From Shewanella sp. NIFS-20-20 (GTDB lineage: Bacteria > Pseudomonadota > Gammaproteobacteria > Enterobacterales > Shewanellaceae): DNA of 64,000 bases. Positions 48,117 to 58,159 of this stretch are shown one piece after another. Every line of letters starts with the position of its first letter. Position 1 is the first letter of the stretch. The translations under genes and the position numbers were made by a program. The stretch covers positions 1-64,000 of the forward strand of contig NZ_JAHUTT010000011.1 in NCBI RefSeq assembly GCF_019209865.1, in the 5' to 3' direction. The notes beneath the pieces are model-generated. The model did not search any database, had not been told where the DNA came from, and saw nothing but the letters and a program-made list of their open reading frames with translations.

Positions 48117-48548
48117 TTAGCGAGTGCGTGGGCACAACTCATCGTTGCTAAAGAAATAGGCAATTTCACGCTCAGCAGAAGCTAATGCATCTGAGCCATG
48201 AACTGCGTTTTCATCGATGCTGCTAGCAAAATCGCTACGGATAGTACCACGAGCAGCATCAGCTGGATTCGTTGCACCCATGATCTCACGATTAGCCAGT
48301 ACTGCATTTTCGCCTTCTAACGCTTGAACCATGATAGGGCCAGACGTCATAAAGGCCACTAACGCGCCAAAGAAAGGACGCTCGCTGTGCTCAGCATAAA
48401 AACCTTCAGCCTGCTCTTTGGTCAAATGAACCATTTTAGAGGCTACAATTTTCAGACCTGCAGACTCAAAACGGCTATAGATAGCGCCGATGTGGTTATT
48501 CGCTACGGCATCAGGCTTAATGATAGAAAAGGTGCGTTCGATCGCCAT
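48117..48548 (-). CDS. ndk: Nucleoside diphosphate kinase
   Basis: A 143-residue enzyme that moves the gamma phosphate between nucleoside di- and triphosphates. The phosphohistidine is His117 in NAVHGSDAL, and the [11 protein letters not shown] start and EIAYFF segment are conserved; length equals E. coli Ndk. It follows the isc operon but is separated by a terminator and about 260 bases. Confidence 0.98.
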   Translation of the reverse strand: MAIERTFSIIKPDAVANNHIGAIYSRFESAGLKIVASKMVHLTKEQAEGFYAEHSERPFFGALVAFMTSGPIMVQALEGENAVLANREIMGATNPADAARGTIRSDFASSIDENAVHGSDALASAEREIAYFFSNDELCPRTR

Positions 48549-48810
48549 TTTTGTGTCTTCCTTTAAGTAGGGGTTATCAATTCCGCGCGGATTATACGAA
48601 ATTAACGTATTGAATCCTATCTTTATAACAAAAAAATGTGTGATTTATTTCACATACACCCCAATAGCCAGCTAGACCTTGCGCACACACTTAAGTATGC
48701 ACTGATTTATCGTTCACTGATGTAGCCGGAACGGCGCTGGCGCCGATCCATTTATGCCGCTTTGGCGCTAGCCATCGCGCCGCCATGACTCCTAGCTGAA
48801 TTTTTGACAA
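48549..48810. other. Gap between fdx terminator and ndk, no iscX seen
   Basis: About 260 bases with the ndk promoter region. The small acidic iscX gene that ends many isc operons is not present here. Confidence 0.5.
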
Positions 48811-48833
48811 AAAAAATCCCCGCATGCGGGGAT
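48811..48833 (-). terminator. Terminator of the isc operon
   Basis: A 9-bp self-complementary stem (ATCCCCGCA/TGCGGGGAT) followed by T's on the minus strand, 19 bases after fdx. Confidence 0.85.
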
Positions 48834-48852
48834 AATTCAATTCACAGAAGCA

Positions 48853-49188
48853 TTAGCCTTCACTCACCATATTGATGGTGTATTTAGGGATATCGATTAC
48901 CATATCGCAATCAACGACCTTAGCTTGGCAAGATAAACGGCTCTCAGGCTCGAGCCCCCAAGCTTTATCCAACATATCATCTTCTAACTCGTCACTGGGC
49001 TCTAATTCATCAAAGCCCTCACGCACAACGACATGGCAGGTTGTGCATGCACATGACTTTTCACAGGCATGCTCAATTAAAATGCCATTGCGTAAAGCCA
49101 CATCAAGAATGGATTCACCGACTTCAGCTTCAACAACCGCACCTTGCGGACACAATTCTTCATGAGGAAGAAAAACTAACTGTGGCAT
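48853..49188 (-). CDS. fdx: ISC-system [2Fe-2S] ferredoxin
   Basis: A 111-residue ferredoxin that supplies electrons for cluster assembly on IscU. The ligand pattern CEKSCACTTC with a distal Cys (RLSCQ) is the adrenodoxin type used in isc operons, and the length matches E. coli Fdx. It begins nine bases after hscA and is the last gene of the operon. Confidence 0.97.
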   Translation of the reverse strand: MPQLVFLPHEELCPQGAVVEAEVGESILDVALRNGILIEHACEKSCACTTCHVVVREGFDELEPSDELEDDMLDKAWGLEPESRLSCQAKVVDCDMVIDIPKYTINMVSEG

Positions 49189-49197
49189 AGTTCTTAC

Positions 49198-51057
49198 CTA
49201 TATATTATCAACAGATTGGCCGGTTAAAGCCGTCTTTATAGAATTATCCATACGGCGCGCAGCAAACTCTTGGGTTTGCACATCGACCGCCTCAATGGCA
49301 TCTGTAATCGCCTTGGCATCATCACCACTTGCCGCGCTGGCAAGTGCTTGCATCGCCGCGGTGATAGCGGCATGCTCACTCGATGATAGTAACTGCCCAT
49401 CTTTAGCTAACGCTGAGGTTAGAGATTCAATCACCCGTGCCGCTTCCACTTTTTGCTCAGTCAACATCCGCAATTCTATGTCAGATTTGGCATGATTCAA
49501 TGAATCTTTGAGCATCGTGCTGATTTCATTTTCACTTAATCCAAAGGAGGGTTTAACCTGAATACTGGATTGAACACCCGACGATTTTTCCATGGCGGTA
49601 ACACTGAGCAAACCATCGGCATCCACCTGAAAGGTCACGCGAATATGTGCCGCACCGGCCGCCAGTGGCGGAATGCCGTTCAAGGTGAAACGGGCCAATG
49701 AACGACAATCTTGGACTAACTCGCGTTCACCTTGCACGACATGGAATGCCATCGCGGTTTGACCGTCTTTAAAGGTCGTAAATTCTTGGGCACGTGATAC
49801 TGGGATAGTGGTGTTACGCGTAATCACCTTCTCCACTAAGCCGCCCATGGTTTCAATCCCCAAGGACAAAGGCAACACATCGAGCAACAATAGTTCAGAT
49901 TCAGGTTTATTGCCCACCAAAATATCGGCCTGAATGCCGGCTCCAATGGCCACGACCCGATCGGGATCTATGCAAGTCAGCGCTGGCTTTCCAAAAAAGT
50001 CCGCCACGCGCTCACGCACTAAAGGCACCCGAGTTGAACCGCCGACCATAATAGTCTCAAGCACGTCATCCGCACTGATATCAGCATCACGCAAAGCCCG
50101 ACGACACGCAGCAATGGTTTTTTTAACTAACGGCTCAATCAAGCGATTTAATAGCTCGCGGGAAACCTCACATTGATAATGACCACTGTCGCTATCAAGC
50201 GTTGCCTCAACCACTGCTGATCCGCTCAAGGCTTCTTTAATACGGCGCGCCTCAATCAACAATTGGCGATTTACTTGGTGATTGTCAGTGGTTAACTGCC
50301 ATTGTTCAACCAGATACTGCACCAGTAAATGGTCGAAATCGTCACCACCGAGCGCAGAGTCGCCACCGGTGGCCATAACTTCAAACACACCTTTATGCAG
50401 ACGTAAAATTGAAATATCAAAGGTCCCGCCGCCTAAATCATAGACGGCAATGACCCCTTCCTGACCCGAATCAAGACCATAAGCAATGGCTGCTGCGGTG
50501 GGTTCATTAAGTAGCCTTAACACTTTAAGGCCTAATAAATTTGCAGCATCCTTGGTGCCTTGACGCTGGGCATCATCGAAATAGGCGGGGACGGTAATCA
50601 CCACACCTTCCAGCTTACCGCCAAGGGTTTCTTCTGCTCTAGCAACCAAAGGTTTAAGAATTTCGGCAGACACTTGAATAGGGTTTACTGCCCCTTGAAT
50701 AGTGTTAAATAATGGCAAGCCATTGTCGCTGGCGCTGAATTGATAAGCATGGTGGCTGTCGTTACTGAGCACATCCGCCAGACTGCGCCCCATAAAGCGT
50801 TTAACCGAGACAATGGTATTTTGCGGATCTTGCGCTGAAGCATTGGCGGCACGATAACCCGTTTCAACGTAATGCTCGCAGTAACGCACAATGGACGGTA
50901 AGGCATGACGGCCTTGGCTATCAGCGAGGGTATCTGCTTGGCCACTTCGAACAGCGGCAACGAGGGAATTAGTGGTACCTAAGTCGATACCGGCGGCGAG
51001 TCGATGTTGATGCGGCGCGGCGCTCTGACCAGGCTCGGCAATTTGCAGTAAGGCCAT
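49198..51057 (-). CDS. hscA: Fe-S assembly chaperone HscA
   Basis: A 619-residue Hsp70 specialised for releasing clusters from IscU. The ATPase signatures [24 protein letters not shown] and [12 protein letters not shown] are intact, and the substrate-binding domain follows from about residue 390. It is encoded between its co-chaperone HscB and fdx. Confidence 0.97.
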   Translation of the reverse strand: MALLQIAEPGQSAAPHQHRLAAGIDLGTTNSLVAAVRSGQADTLADSQGRHALPSIVRYCEHYVETGYRAANASAQDPQNTIVSVKRFMGRSLADVLSNDSHHAYQFSASDNGLPLFNTIQGAVNPIQVSAEILKPLVARAEETLGGKLEGVVITVPAYFDDAQRQGTKDAANLLGLKVLRLLNEPTAAAIAYGLDSGQEGVIAVYDLGGGTFDISILRLHKGVFEVMATGGDSALGGDDFDHLLVQYLVEQWQLTTDNHQVNRQLLIEARRIKEALSGSAVVEATLDSDSGHYQCEVSRELLNRLIEPLVKKTIAACRRALRDADISADDVLETIMVGGSTRVPLVRERVADFFGKPALTCIDPDRVVAIGAGIQADILVGNKPESELLLLDVLPLSLGIETMGGLVEKVITRNTTIPVSRAQEFTTFKDGQTAMAFHVVQGERELVQDCRSLARFTLNGIPPLAAGAAHIRVTFQVDADGLLSVTAMEKSSGVQSSIQVKPSFGLSENEISTMLKDSLNHAKSDIELRMLTEQKVEAARVIESLTSALAKDGQLLSSSEHAAITAAMQALASAASGDDAKAITDAIEAVDVQTQEFAARRMDNSIKTALTGQSVDNI

Positions 51058-51078
51058 AGTGATAACTCTTATAATAAA

Positions 51079-51097
51079 GGCTCAACAAGGTTGAGCC
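51079..51097 (-). other. Hairpin between hscB and hscA
   Basis: GGCTCAAC and GTTGAGCC form an 8-bp stem with a 3-base loop in the 64-base gap between the genes. There is no T run; a role in mRNA processing or stability is possible. Confidence 0.45.
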
Positions 51098-51121
51098 TCA
51101 ATGGCAACTCTTTATACAGGA

Positions 51122-51646
51122 TTAATCGAACAAAGCATCTTCTGCTCGACTGAGTTCATCCTGCAACTTATTCATGAATTTAAGCTTACGTACCAAGTCC
51201 ACTGCAATGGTTAAGTCTTGCGGCTGTGAACTGGCCAACTTAATGGCAAGTTGGCCAATAATCTCACCTTGATAACGCGTAAATTCATCGGCTAATTCAG
51301 CAATATTATCTTCAGGCACCTGAGCGGAAGGTATCTCCGCTAAGGCTTCGCGCCACGTCATTTGCTGCATTAAGAACGCCATGTCTTTGACTGTAGTCGT
51401 TTCGTGCTGAATATCTTGGCCCTTGAGCAACAACATATGTTCAGCACGACTCACCGGGTGTCGCAATGTTTGATAAGCGTCATTGACTTGCGCCGTCCGT
51501 TGCAATGCTATCCGTTTATCCTGCTCACTACCGGCTGAAAAAGTATCTGGGTGCACGGTTCGCTGTAGCTCACGATAACGCTCGCTGAGTGACTGTTTAT
51601 CTATCGCGAAATTAACGGGTAGCGCAAATAACTCAAAATAATTCAT
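51122..51646 (-). CDS. hscB: Co-chaperone HscB
   Basis: A 174-residue J-domain protein. The J domain covers about 1-75 and carries the HPD motif (RTVHPDTF) that stimulates HscA; the C-terminal three-helix bundle binds IscU. It directs IscU to HscA for cluster transfer. It lies nine bases after iscA. Confidence 0.96.
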   Translation of the reverse strand: MNYFELFALPVNFAIDKQSLSERYRELQRTVHPDTFSAGSEQDKRIALQRTAQVNDAYQTLRHPVSRAEHMLLLKGQDIQHETTTVKDMAFLMQQMTWREALAEIPSAQVPEDNIAELADEFTRYQGEIIGQLAIKLASSQPQDLTIAVDLVRKLKFMNKLQDELSRAEDALFD

Positions 51647-51655
51647 AAGACACGC

Positions 51656-51979
51656 TTATACCGTAAAGCTTTCACCACAACCACATTCGCCTTTGGCGTT
51701 GGGATTGTTAAATTTAAAGCCCTCGTTGAGGCCTTCTTTAACGAAATCAAGCTCGATGCCTTGTAAATATATTTCACTTTTAGCATCAATAATGATGTTC
51801 ACGCCGTCGACATTATGCACTTGATCATCATCATTAAGTTCATCAACAAACTCAATGACATATGCCATGCCGCTACAGCCTGAGGTTCGTAACCCCAAGC
51901 GTAAGCCAATGCCCTTACCACGGTTTTCGAGGAATGCTTTCACCCGAGATACCGCGGAGGGTGTCATCGAAATCGCCAT
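51656..51979 (-). CDS. iscA: Iron-sulfur assembly protein IscA
   Basis: A 107-residue A-type carrier with the three conserved cysteines (SGCSGMAY, then CGCGESFTV at the end). It delivers iron or clusters to client proteins. It starts two bases after iscU. Confidence 0.96.
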   Translation of the reverse strand: MAISMTPSAVSRVKAFLENRGKGIGLRLGLRTSGCSGMAYVIEFVDELNDDDQVHNVDGVNIIIDAKSEIYLQGIELDFVKEGLNEGFKFNNPNAKGECGCGESFTV

Positions 51980-51981
51980 GA

Positions 51982-52368
51982 TTACTCCGCTGCGTGCTTA
52001 GACTTGTATTCATCCAATGCTGCTTTAATGGCATCTTCTGCCAAAATCGAGCAATGAATTTTTACCGGTGGTAACGCTAATTCTTCAGCGATATCGGTGT
52101 TTTTAATTTCTGAGGCTTCGGCAATGGTTTTGCCCTTAACCCACTCAGTCACTAATGAACTTGATGCGATGGCACTGCCACAACCGTAAGTTTTGAATTT
52201 GGCATCTTGGATCACGCCATTATTGTCAATTTTCAGTTGCAACTTCATTACGTCACCGCAAGCAGGCGCACCTACCATACCAGTCACGACGGATGGGTCA
52301 TCCTTATCAAAGGCGCCCACGTTACGAGGGTTTTCATAATGGTCTATTACTTTTTCGCTGTAAGCCAT
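51982..52368 (-). CDS. iscU: Iron-sulfur scaffold IscU
   Basis: A 128-residue scaffold on which [2Fe-2S] clusters are built. The three cluster cysteines are in [15 protein letters not shown] and [10 protein letters not shown], and the chaperone-recognition motif LPPVK precedes the last one. It is encoded between iscS and iscA in the usual order. Confidence 0.98.
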   Translation of the reverse strand: MAYSEKVIDHYENPRNVGAFDKDDPSVVTGMVGAPACGDVMKLQLKIDNNGVIQDAKFKTYGCGSAIASSSLVTEWVKGKTIAEASEIKNTDIAEELALPPVKIHCSILAEDAIKAALDEYKSKHAAE

Positions 52369-52414
52369 GGTTCTGCTCCAATTCTGTAGTATTGCTAAAT
52401 CTTAGGGCGTCTGA

Positions 52415-53629
52415 TTAATGATGAGCCCATTGCACCTTGCTTAAATCGATACCGTCTTTAAACATTTCCCACAAAGGTGACATTTCACGCAATTTGCCTA
52501 TCGAGGCACGAATGGTGTCGATGGCATAATCAATTTCTTCTTCAGTGGTAAAACGACCAATGGAGAATCGAATAGAGCTGTGAGCCATTTCATCACTCAA
52601 GCCTAAGGCTCGCAAAACATAGCTAGGCTCTAAACTGGCTGAGGTACAGGCAGAACCAGAGGATACGGCCAAGTCTTTCAACGCCATCATCAAGGATTCA
52701 CCTTCAACAAAGTTGAAGCTGACATTGAAAATACCTGGATATCTGTGCTGCATATCGCCATTGATGTAGGTTTCTTCGATATCTTTGATGCCATCCCACA
52801 GGCGGTCACGCAGAGCTAAAATACGTTGTCCATCACTTAACATATCTTGTTTAGCGACGGCAGCAGCCTCACCTAAACCGACAATTTGATGGGTTGCTAA
52901 AGTGCCACTACGCATTCCGCGCTCATGACCACCACCGTGCATTTGTGCTTCTAAACGAATGCGTGGTTTACGGCTCACATACAAGGCACCGATCCCTTTA
53001 GGACCATACATTTTGTGACCGGAAATCGACATCAAGTCGACCTTGGCGGTTTGCAAGTCAATCGGTAATTTACCCGCACTTTGCGCTGCATCGACGTGAT
53101 AAATGACTTTCTTGGCACGGCATAATTCACCAATTGCTTCAATGTCATGCACCACACCGATTTCATTATTGACATGCATTAAGGTCAACAAAATGGTGTC
53201 GTCGCGCATCGCTTCTTCTAAGCGCGCCAATGAAATAATCCCATGACTATCTGGCTCAAGGTAGGTTACTTCATAGCCTTCACGCTCAAGCTGACGGCAA
53301 GTATCTAACGTGGCCTTATGCTCAGTCTTGCTGGTAATGATGTGCTTACCCTTTTTATGATAAAAATGGGCAACCCCTTTAATGGCTAAATTGCTTGATT
53401 CAGTCGCACCGGAGGTAAATACAATTTCGCGATGATCGGCATTGATAAGATCAGCTATCTGGTTGCGGGCGTTATCAACCGCCTCTTCTGCTTGCCAACC
53501 GTAACGGTGAGAACGTGACGCAGGATTACCAAACACGCCATCCATGGTCATATGCTGAATCATTTTTTCAGCCACACGCGGATCAACAGGGGTGGTAGCG
53601 GCATAATCGAGATATATAGGAAGCTTCAT
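52415..53629 (-). CDS. iscS: Cysteine desulfurase IscS
   Basis: A 404-residue PLP enzyme that takes sulfur from cysteine and passes it to IscU and tRNA-thiolation partners. The PLP lysine is Lys206 ([10 protein letters not shown]) and the persulfide-forming Cys is in [13 protein letters not shown] near residue 328. Same length as the E. coli enzyme. Confidence 0.98.
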   Translation of the reverse strand: MKLPIYLDYAATTPVDPRVAEKMIQHMTMDGVFGNPASRSHRYGWQAEEAVDNARNQIADLINADHREIVFTSGATESSNLAIKGVAHFYHKKGKHIITSKTEHKATLDTCRQLEREGYEVTYLEPDSHGIISLARLEEAMRDDTILLTLMHVNNEIGVVHDIEAIGELCRAKKVIYHVDAAQSAGKLPIDLQTAKVDLMSISGHKMYGPKGIGALYVSRKPRIRLEAQMHGGGHERGMRSGTLATHQIVGLGEAAAVAKQDMLSDGQRILALRDRLWDGIKDIEETYINGDMQHRYPGIFNVSFNFVEGESLMMALKDLAVSSGSACTSASLEPSYVLRALGLSDEMAHSSIRFSIGRFTTEEEIDYAIDTIRASIGKLREMSPLWEMFKDGIDLSKVQWAHH

Positions 53630-53708
53630 TTCACACTCCGTACTTTACAATCGGCATCATTGCGATTGTCTACTACGTACAAAAAAAATGTTGATTAGGT
53701 TGCGATTA

Positions 53709-54170
53709 TCATGCACTGGCACGATGTTTCAAGTGTCGTTCGTCTTGCTTGACTGAGATCACCTGTACGTCGCGTTTCTGCATTAGTCCAGCAAGGCTGA
53801 TACCATCAAGGAAATCTGATATCTGTTTGCTCAAGTCACCCCATAACGAGTGAGTTAGGCAGCGGTTGCCACCTTGGCAGTTACCCTTACCTTGACATCG
53901 CGTTGCATCTACGGATTCATCGACCGCACCTACCACCATAGCAACAGTAATCGCATCAGCATCTTGGCCTAAGCGATACCCTCCACCTGGTCCACGGACA
54001 CTGGCCACTAAACCTTGTTTACGTAATTTGGCAAACAATTGTTCAAGGTATGATAAAGAGATACCTTGACGTTCAGAAATATCGGCTAATGGTACCGGAC
54101 CATTGGCTGAGTGAATGGCAACATCCAGCATGGCAGTGACGGCATAACGTCCTTTCGAGGTTAATTTCAT
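53709..54170 (-). CDS. iscR: Fe-S-sensing regulator IscR
   Basis: A 153-residue Rrf2-family regulator. It has the N-terminal winged helix ([30 protein letters not shown]) and the cluster ligands Cys92, Cys98, Cys104 with His107, at the same positions as in E. coli. With a [2Fe-2S] cluster it represses its own operon. I placed the start at 54170, giving the family N-terminus. Two matching sites lie just upstream. Confidence 0.97.
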   Translation of the reverse strand: MKLTSKGRYAVTAMLDVAIHSANGPVPLADISERQGISLSYLEQLFAKLRKQGLVASVRGPGGGYRLGQDADAITVAMVVGAVDESVDATRCQGKGNCQGGNRCLTHSLWGDLSKQISDFLDGISLAGLMQKRDVQVISVKQDERHLKHRASA

Positions 54171-54211
54171 AACAACTACTGCTCCCAACGGTTATTGGTG
54201 AGCATTTCAAC

Positions 54212-54236
54212 ATAACCTAGCATTTTAGTCAAGTAT
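54212..54236. promoter_or_regulatory. IscR type 1 binding site (proximal)
   Basis: On the minus strand this 25-base stretch reads ATACTTGACTAAAATGCTAG and then GTTAT, fitting the type 1 consensus ATAnnYGACT...TAT at most positions. It overlaps the iscR promoter and implies repression when IscR holds a cluster. Confidence 0.85.
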
Positions 54237-54261
54237 TTACCTGAGTAAAATACTAGGACAT
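54237..54261. promoter_or_regulatory. IscR type 1 binding site (distal)
   Basis: Directly adjacent to the first site; on the minus strand it contains CCTAGTATTTTACTCAGG, a somewhat weaker match. TTTACT here and TAAAAT in the first site, 16 bp apart, form a likely promoter, so the two sites cover it. Confidence 0.75.
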
Positions 54262-54271
54262 TATGTCAGCT

Positions 54272-54298
54272 AATACCCCGTAATTTAGCTGGGGTATT
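54272..54298. terminator. Hairpin between iscR promoter and cysE
   Basis: AATACCCC/GGGGTATT stem with an 11-base loop. It may end the trmJ-cysE transcript, but the following T run is poor. Confidence 0.4.
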
Positions 54299-54354
54299 TA
54301 ACCCTTTTCTGGTCAAAGTTTCAATCTTGTCAGACTATTTAATCGTGTCTGTGC

Positions 54355-55176
54355 TCAGATTATGGGATCAAACTCATCTAAGGATTTTTGCCGCTTCTGT
54401 GCGGCCGCAATTTCGGCTTCATTAAACTCACCAACATCCAGTTGGGGTAAGCGTTCAGTACAGACATCGCCGCCTAGAGTTTCAACCACTTTGCACAAGT
54501 CCTGAACCTTAGAATCCATCAAGTGCATATGATCGAGCATCTGGCCGATGGCATTGGCGACAGGATCAGGATTATCCGGAGATACCGCATAGGCATCAAA
54601 ACCGTACTTTTTGGCCATGGCGCTGCGGCGCTCGGACTGTTCAGTTTGTTGGGTGGTCGCCTTAGCCACCATGCGTCCAGGGATCCCCACGACCGTGGTG
54701 TCGACTTCAACATCTTTGACCACCACCGAGTTTGAGCCTACCCGCGCACCATCGTGCATGGTTATTGGCCCTAAAATCTTTGCGCCGGCGCCAACAACGA
54801 CATTGTTTTTCAAGGTCGGGTGACGCTTACCGGCTTGCCAACTCGTCCCGCCTAAGGTCACCCCATGGTACAAGGTGCAATCATCACCAATTTCGGCGGT
54901 TTCTCCGATAACCACCCCCATGCCATGATCGATAAAAAAGCGTCGACCTATGGTGGCGCCGGGATGAATTTCTACCCCAGTCAAAAACCGCGAAAAGGTT
55001 GAGAGTAAACGCGCACTCAGACGCCAATTGGCCCGCCATAAGCGATGACTGACCCTATGTATCCAAATGGCATGCATCCCTGGATAATTGAATAAGATCT
55101 CCACAGTGCTGCGCGCAGCAGGATCCCTATCATAAATAGACGCAATATCTTCTTGCAATCTTGTCTTGATCCCCAT
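54355..55176 (-). CDS. cysE: Serine O-acetyltransferase
   Basis: A 273-residue enzyme making O-acetylserine, the first step of cysteine synthesis and the source of the CysB inducer. The C-terminal half is a left-handed beta-helix of hexapeptide repeats ([27 protein letters not shown]), containing the catalytic His/Asp. Length equals E. coli CysE. It lies 10 bases from trmJ, in one operon, just before the isc operon that consumes cysteine. Confidence 0.96.
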   Translation of the reverse strand: MGIKTRLQEDIASIYDRDPAARSTVEILFNYPGMHAIWIHRVSHRLWRANWRLSARLLSTFSRFLTGVEIHPGATIGRRFFIDHGMGVVIGETAEIGDDCTLYHGVTLGGTSWQAGKRHPTLKNNVVVGAGAKILGPITMHDGARVGSNSVVVKDVEVDTTVVGIPGRMVAKATTQQTEQSERRSAMAKKYGFDAYAVSPDNPDPVANAIGQMLDHMHLMDSKVQDLCKVVETLGGDVCTERLPQLDVGEFNEAEIAAAQKRQKSLDEFDPII

Positions 55177-55186
55177 GGATACTTCC

Positions 55187-55921
55187 TTACTTTTGCTTAT
55201 CAGAGACCTTTTTATCTATCGAGGTCAAAATGCCACGTAAAATATTCATCTCATGGGCTTCAATACGTGCCCGAGTGAATAAACGACGTAATTTAGTCAT
55301 GACTTGACCAGGATGATTTTTAACGATGAATCCAGTACGCAACAAGGTTTGTTCTAAGTGTACAAAGAAGCGCTCTTGATCATCGGCTAATGGGTATTCA
55401 GTCGCCGCCTCTGGCGGAGCCTCAGCCGCTAGCTGAGCTAAATGTGATACCCGCGTTTCATAACAAATCAGCTGCACCGCTTGGGCAAGGTTTAACGAAC
55501 TGTATTCTGGATTCGCGGGAATACAGACATGGTAATTGCACTGCTGTAATTCTTCATTACTTAGGCCGTGATTCTCACGTCCAAAAACAATGGCGACAGG
55601 TCCTTGAATCGCTTGGGACGCTAATTTTTCACCGGCTTGTCTGGGATCCAACATCGGCCAGTCTAAGGTCCGACTGCGAGCAGAGGTCGCAATCACCAGT
55701 GAACAATCTTTAATGGCATCGGCTAACGAATCTACGGTGACCAAGTGTTTGAGGATATCTGAAGCACCTGCCGCTAATGCCACAGATTGACCATCAGGTT
55801 CGACCCGAGGCTCAGCCAAATAAAGGTTAGATAACCCCATGGTTTTCATGGCGCGAGCCACCGAACCTATATTTCCTGGGTGGGATGTCCCCACTAATAC
55901 AACACGGATATTACTGAGCAT
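55187..55921 (-). CDS. trmJ: tRNA (cytidine/uridine-32-2'-O)-methyltransferase TrmJ
   Basis: A 244-residue SPOUT methyltransferase that 2'-O-methylates position 32 of certain tRNAs. Motifs: [19 protein letters not shown] at the start (the Asn and Arg of the SPOUT core), [14 protein letters not shown], and [16 protein letters not shown]. It is upstream of cysE and isc, a common arrangement in gammaproteobacteria, and divergent from suhB as in E. coli. Confidence 0.96.
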   Translation of the reverse strand: MLSNIRVVLVGTSHPGNIGSVARAMKTMGLSNLYLAEPRVEPDGQSVALAAGASDILKHLVTVDSLADAIKDCSLVIATSARSRTLDWPMLDPRQAGEKLASQAIQGPVAIVFGRENHGLSNEELQQCNYHVCIPANPEYSSLNLAQAVQLICYETRVSHLAQLAAEAPPEAATEYPLADDQERFFVHLEQTLLRTGFIVKNHPGQVMTKLRRLFTRARIEAHEMNILRGILTSIDKKVSDKQK

Positions 55922-56077
55922 AAGATAGAATAATTTTCACAGACAATGAGTTATAAGAGTAAAAGTTTATCACAGCCGAGTTTGTTTATTTAGTGCAAAA
56001 TCAGCATTTGATATAACTGAATATTTGGGTATAATCTCGCGGTTATTTTTTCGTTCTTTTACATCCAGGGGAATGCA

Positions 56078-56881
56078 ATGCATCCGATGCTGACCATCGC
56101 CGTCCGCGCTGCCCGCGCCGCCGGCCAAACCGTTATGCGTGCTTATCACGACTCAGACAAAATTGAAGTCAGTGCCAAAGGTATGAATGACTTCGTTACT
56201 AATGTCGATAAAGAAGCCGAATCAGCGATCGTGTACCAAATTCGTAAATCTTACCCTGATCACACTATCGTGGGTGAAGAAAACGGTGAAAATCGCGGTA
56301 CCAATAATGATTATATCTGGATTGTAGACCCACTGGATGGTACCAATAACTTTGTTAAAGGTATTCCTCATTTCGCTGTGTCTATCGCGTTACAAATCAA
56401 AGGCAAGACTGAAGTCGCTGTGGTTTATGATCCAGTACGTGACGAGCTGTTTTCTGCCGTTCGTGGTCAAGGTGCTAAGTTCAATGACCGCCGTATTCGT
56501 GTGGGTCAATCAAACGACTTAAGCAGTGCCATCATTGCCACCGGTTTTCCATTTAAAGCCCGTCAACACACTGAAAGCTATTTCGCTATGTTAGGTGAAG
56601 TCTTCAATCAATGTGCTGATATTCGTCGCGCCGGTTCAGCCGCATTAGATTTAGCTTACGTGGCTGCTGGCCGCGTTGAAGGTTACTTCGAGTTAGGCTT
56701 AAAGCCATGGGATATCGCTGCCGGTGACTTAATTTGCCGCGAAGCGGGTGCCACAGTCACCGATTTCACTGGTGGTCATAACTACCTGACCTCAGGCAAC
56801 ATCGTGGCTGGTTCACCGAAAGTGACCAGCAACTTAGTGAAGACCTTCCGTCCTCATTTAAACGAAGCGCTTAAGCGCTAA
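56078..56881 (+). CDS. suhB: Inositol-1-monophosphatase / NusA-associated SuhB
   Basis: A 267-residue metal-dependent phosphatase. The signature motifs GEENGE, WIVDPLDGTNNFVKG and PWDIAAGDLICREAG are intact. In E. coli SuhB also acts in rRNA transcription antitermination. AGGGG lies before the ATG; a good terminator follows. Confidence 0.97.
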   Translation: MHPMLTIAVRAARAAGQTVMRAYHDSDKIEVSAKGMNDFVTNVDKEAESAIVYQIRKSYPDHTIVGEENGENRGTNNDYIWIVDPLDGTNNFVKGIPHFAVSIALQIKGKTEVAVVYDPVRDELFSAVRGQGAKFNDRRIRVGQSNDLSSAIIATGFPFKARQHTESYFAMLGEVFNQCADIRRAGSAALDLAYVAAGRVEGYFELGLKPWDIAAGDLICREAGATVTDFTGGHNYLTSGNIVAGSPKVTSNLVKTFRPHLNEALKR

Positions 56882-56901
56882 GTGATGAACTAATCGCTGT
56901 T

Positions 56902-56927
56902 AAAACCGCCGCTAGGCGGTTTTTTAT
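56902..56927 (+). terminator. Terminator of suhB
   Basis: AAAACCGCC/GGCGGTTTT stem with GCTA loop and a T run, 21 bases past the stop. Confidence 0.9.
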
Positions 56928-57029
56928 TGCCAAAAATTAAGAATAACGATCTAGATCACACCCTTGATGTCACAATTTTTAAGGATACTGATACCATGGA
57001 TAGCCTATCTATTTTTTGAGAGTGATGAC

Positions 57030-57434
57030 ATGGGACGCGTACGTAGGACTGGGATTAAAAGTATCAAGGTTGTAGAACATCTGGTGCTTGCCATCATCGC
57101 CATTGCTACCATAGTGGCGATTGGTCAAGAAATTGTCCATATCTTTAAGGTGGGTATGGTGGCCTTAGCGGATCTCTTGCTACTGTTTATTTACCTTGAA
57201 GTCTTAGCCATGGTGTCTAACTATATCGAATCCGGTAAATTACCGGTTCGTATGCCGGTATATATTGCCATTGTCGCCTTAGCTCGCTATCTGATCCTCG
57301 ATATGAAGAGCATGGATGATTGGCGCATTGCCGCCATTTCATTATCCACCATAGTGCTTGCCGGCACGGTGATCGTGATCCGTTGGGGTCAATTAAAACT
57401 GCCCTATCCTAAAACGCCTGACAGCGACGATTAA
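57030..57434 (+). CDS. psiE: PsiE-family phosphate-starvation-inducible membrane protein
   Basis: A 134-residue inner-membrane protein with four hydrophobic segments (VLAIIAIATIVAIGQ, VALADLLLLFIYLEV, VYIAIVALARYLIL, IAAISLSTIVLAGTVIVI), as in the 136-residue E. coli PsiE. I chose ATG 57030, seven bases after GAGAG; a longer frame back to 56964 lacks a ribosome-binding site. A seven-codon leader frame (56996-57019) with a good AAGGA lies just upstream. Function of the family is unclear. Confidence 0.85.
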   Translation: MGRVRRTGIKSIKVVEHLVLAIIAIATIVAIGQEIVHIFKVGMVALADLLLLFIYLEVLAMVSNYIESGKLPVRMPVYIAIVALARYLILDMKSMDDWRIAAISLSTIVLAGTVIVIRWGQLKLPYPKTPDSDD

Positions 57435-57460
57435 AAAAAACGGCCTCAGGCCGTTTTTTT
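57433..57460 (+). terminator. Terminator of psiE
   Basis: AAACGGCC/GGCCGTTT stem with TCA loop flanked by A and T runs; it starts at the psiE stop codon. Confidence 0.9.
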
Positions 57461-57518
57461 ATTTGCATCAGCGCTTCACAACTCATATCTTTGAATTTTT
57501 CACAAAAGGATTTTGACA

Positions 57519-57818
57519 TTGACTATTCAAGGATTTAACGAGCAACGTCAATCAGTGCGCATCGATATGGAAGCCAGCGATCTCTTGATTGTTTGGCGAC
57601 AAGATGGCCAAGAGCAACAAATTATCGCCAAGCATTCCGATGTTTCACGCTTAGGGTCCAGCTTTGTCTGCAGTCTGCCATTTGCCATAGGCAGTCAATT
57701 GACCGTGGTCTTACAGTCAAATAGCCCTAATCCCCGTAGGATCAATGGCCAAGTACTGCGCGTCAGTCCGCTTGAGCAGCAATATTTTATCGCTGTTGAG
57801 TTTGAGGCTGACGCATAA
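57519..57818 (+). CDS. PilZ-domain protein (probable TTG start)
   Basis: A 99-residue single-domain protein. RQSVR near the N-terminus and DVSRLG about 30 residues later match the c-di-GMP-binding RxxxR and [D/N]xSxxG motifs of PilZ, and the rest has the expected beta-barrel pattern ending with FIAVEFE-like strands. No ATG is available; the TTG at 57519 is eight bases after AGGA, and another TTG at 57513 is too close. It should be a c-di-GMP adaptor, with unknown target. Confidence 0.72.
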   Translation: MTIQGFNEQRQSVRIDMEASDLLIVWRQDGQEQQIIAKHSDVSRLGSSFVCSLPFAIGSQLTVVLQSNSPNPRRINGQVLRVSPLEQQYFIAVEFEADA

Positions 57819-57823
57819 CCGCC

Positions 57824-58063
57824 TTAATGGTCACATTGCTGACCGGCAGCCAGCTGCCAATGCGAGCCGCTGGCGACTAATTTGCCTTTCATTTTCAAAA
57901 ATGCCAGTAACTCCTGGGCATTTAGATCATTGGCTTTACAAGTATGAAAGCGCTGGCTATCACCAAAGTGAGCCTCTATCGCGCTGATTAACTCGGCCTC
58001 GGTCAACCCACCCAGCTCCACCATAAAATCCATCACTTTGTGACCATGAATTGAACGTGTCAT
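57824..58063 (-). CDS. yecH: YecH-family metal-binding protein
   Basis: A 79-residue protein with the family start MTRSIHGHKVMDFM, the FHTCKANDLNAQELLAFL core and a C-terminal QQCDH. The conserved His and Cys residues suggest metal binding. AAGGTGG precedes the ATG at 58063; the longer frame upstream is not supported. Convergent with the PilZ gene, five bases apart. Function unknown. Confidence 0.85.
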   Translation of the reverse strand: MTRSIHGHKVMDFMVELGGLTEAELISAIEAHFGDSQRFHTCKANDLNAQELLAFLKMKGKLVASGSHWQLAAGQQCDH

Positions 58064-58159
58064 TCGTTTCCACCTTAAACATATAAATTTATTGCATGTT
58101 ACCAGTCTTTGTTGACTTGATCTCTGATCTACCGCAAAAATCTGCACGATAATCAGCAA

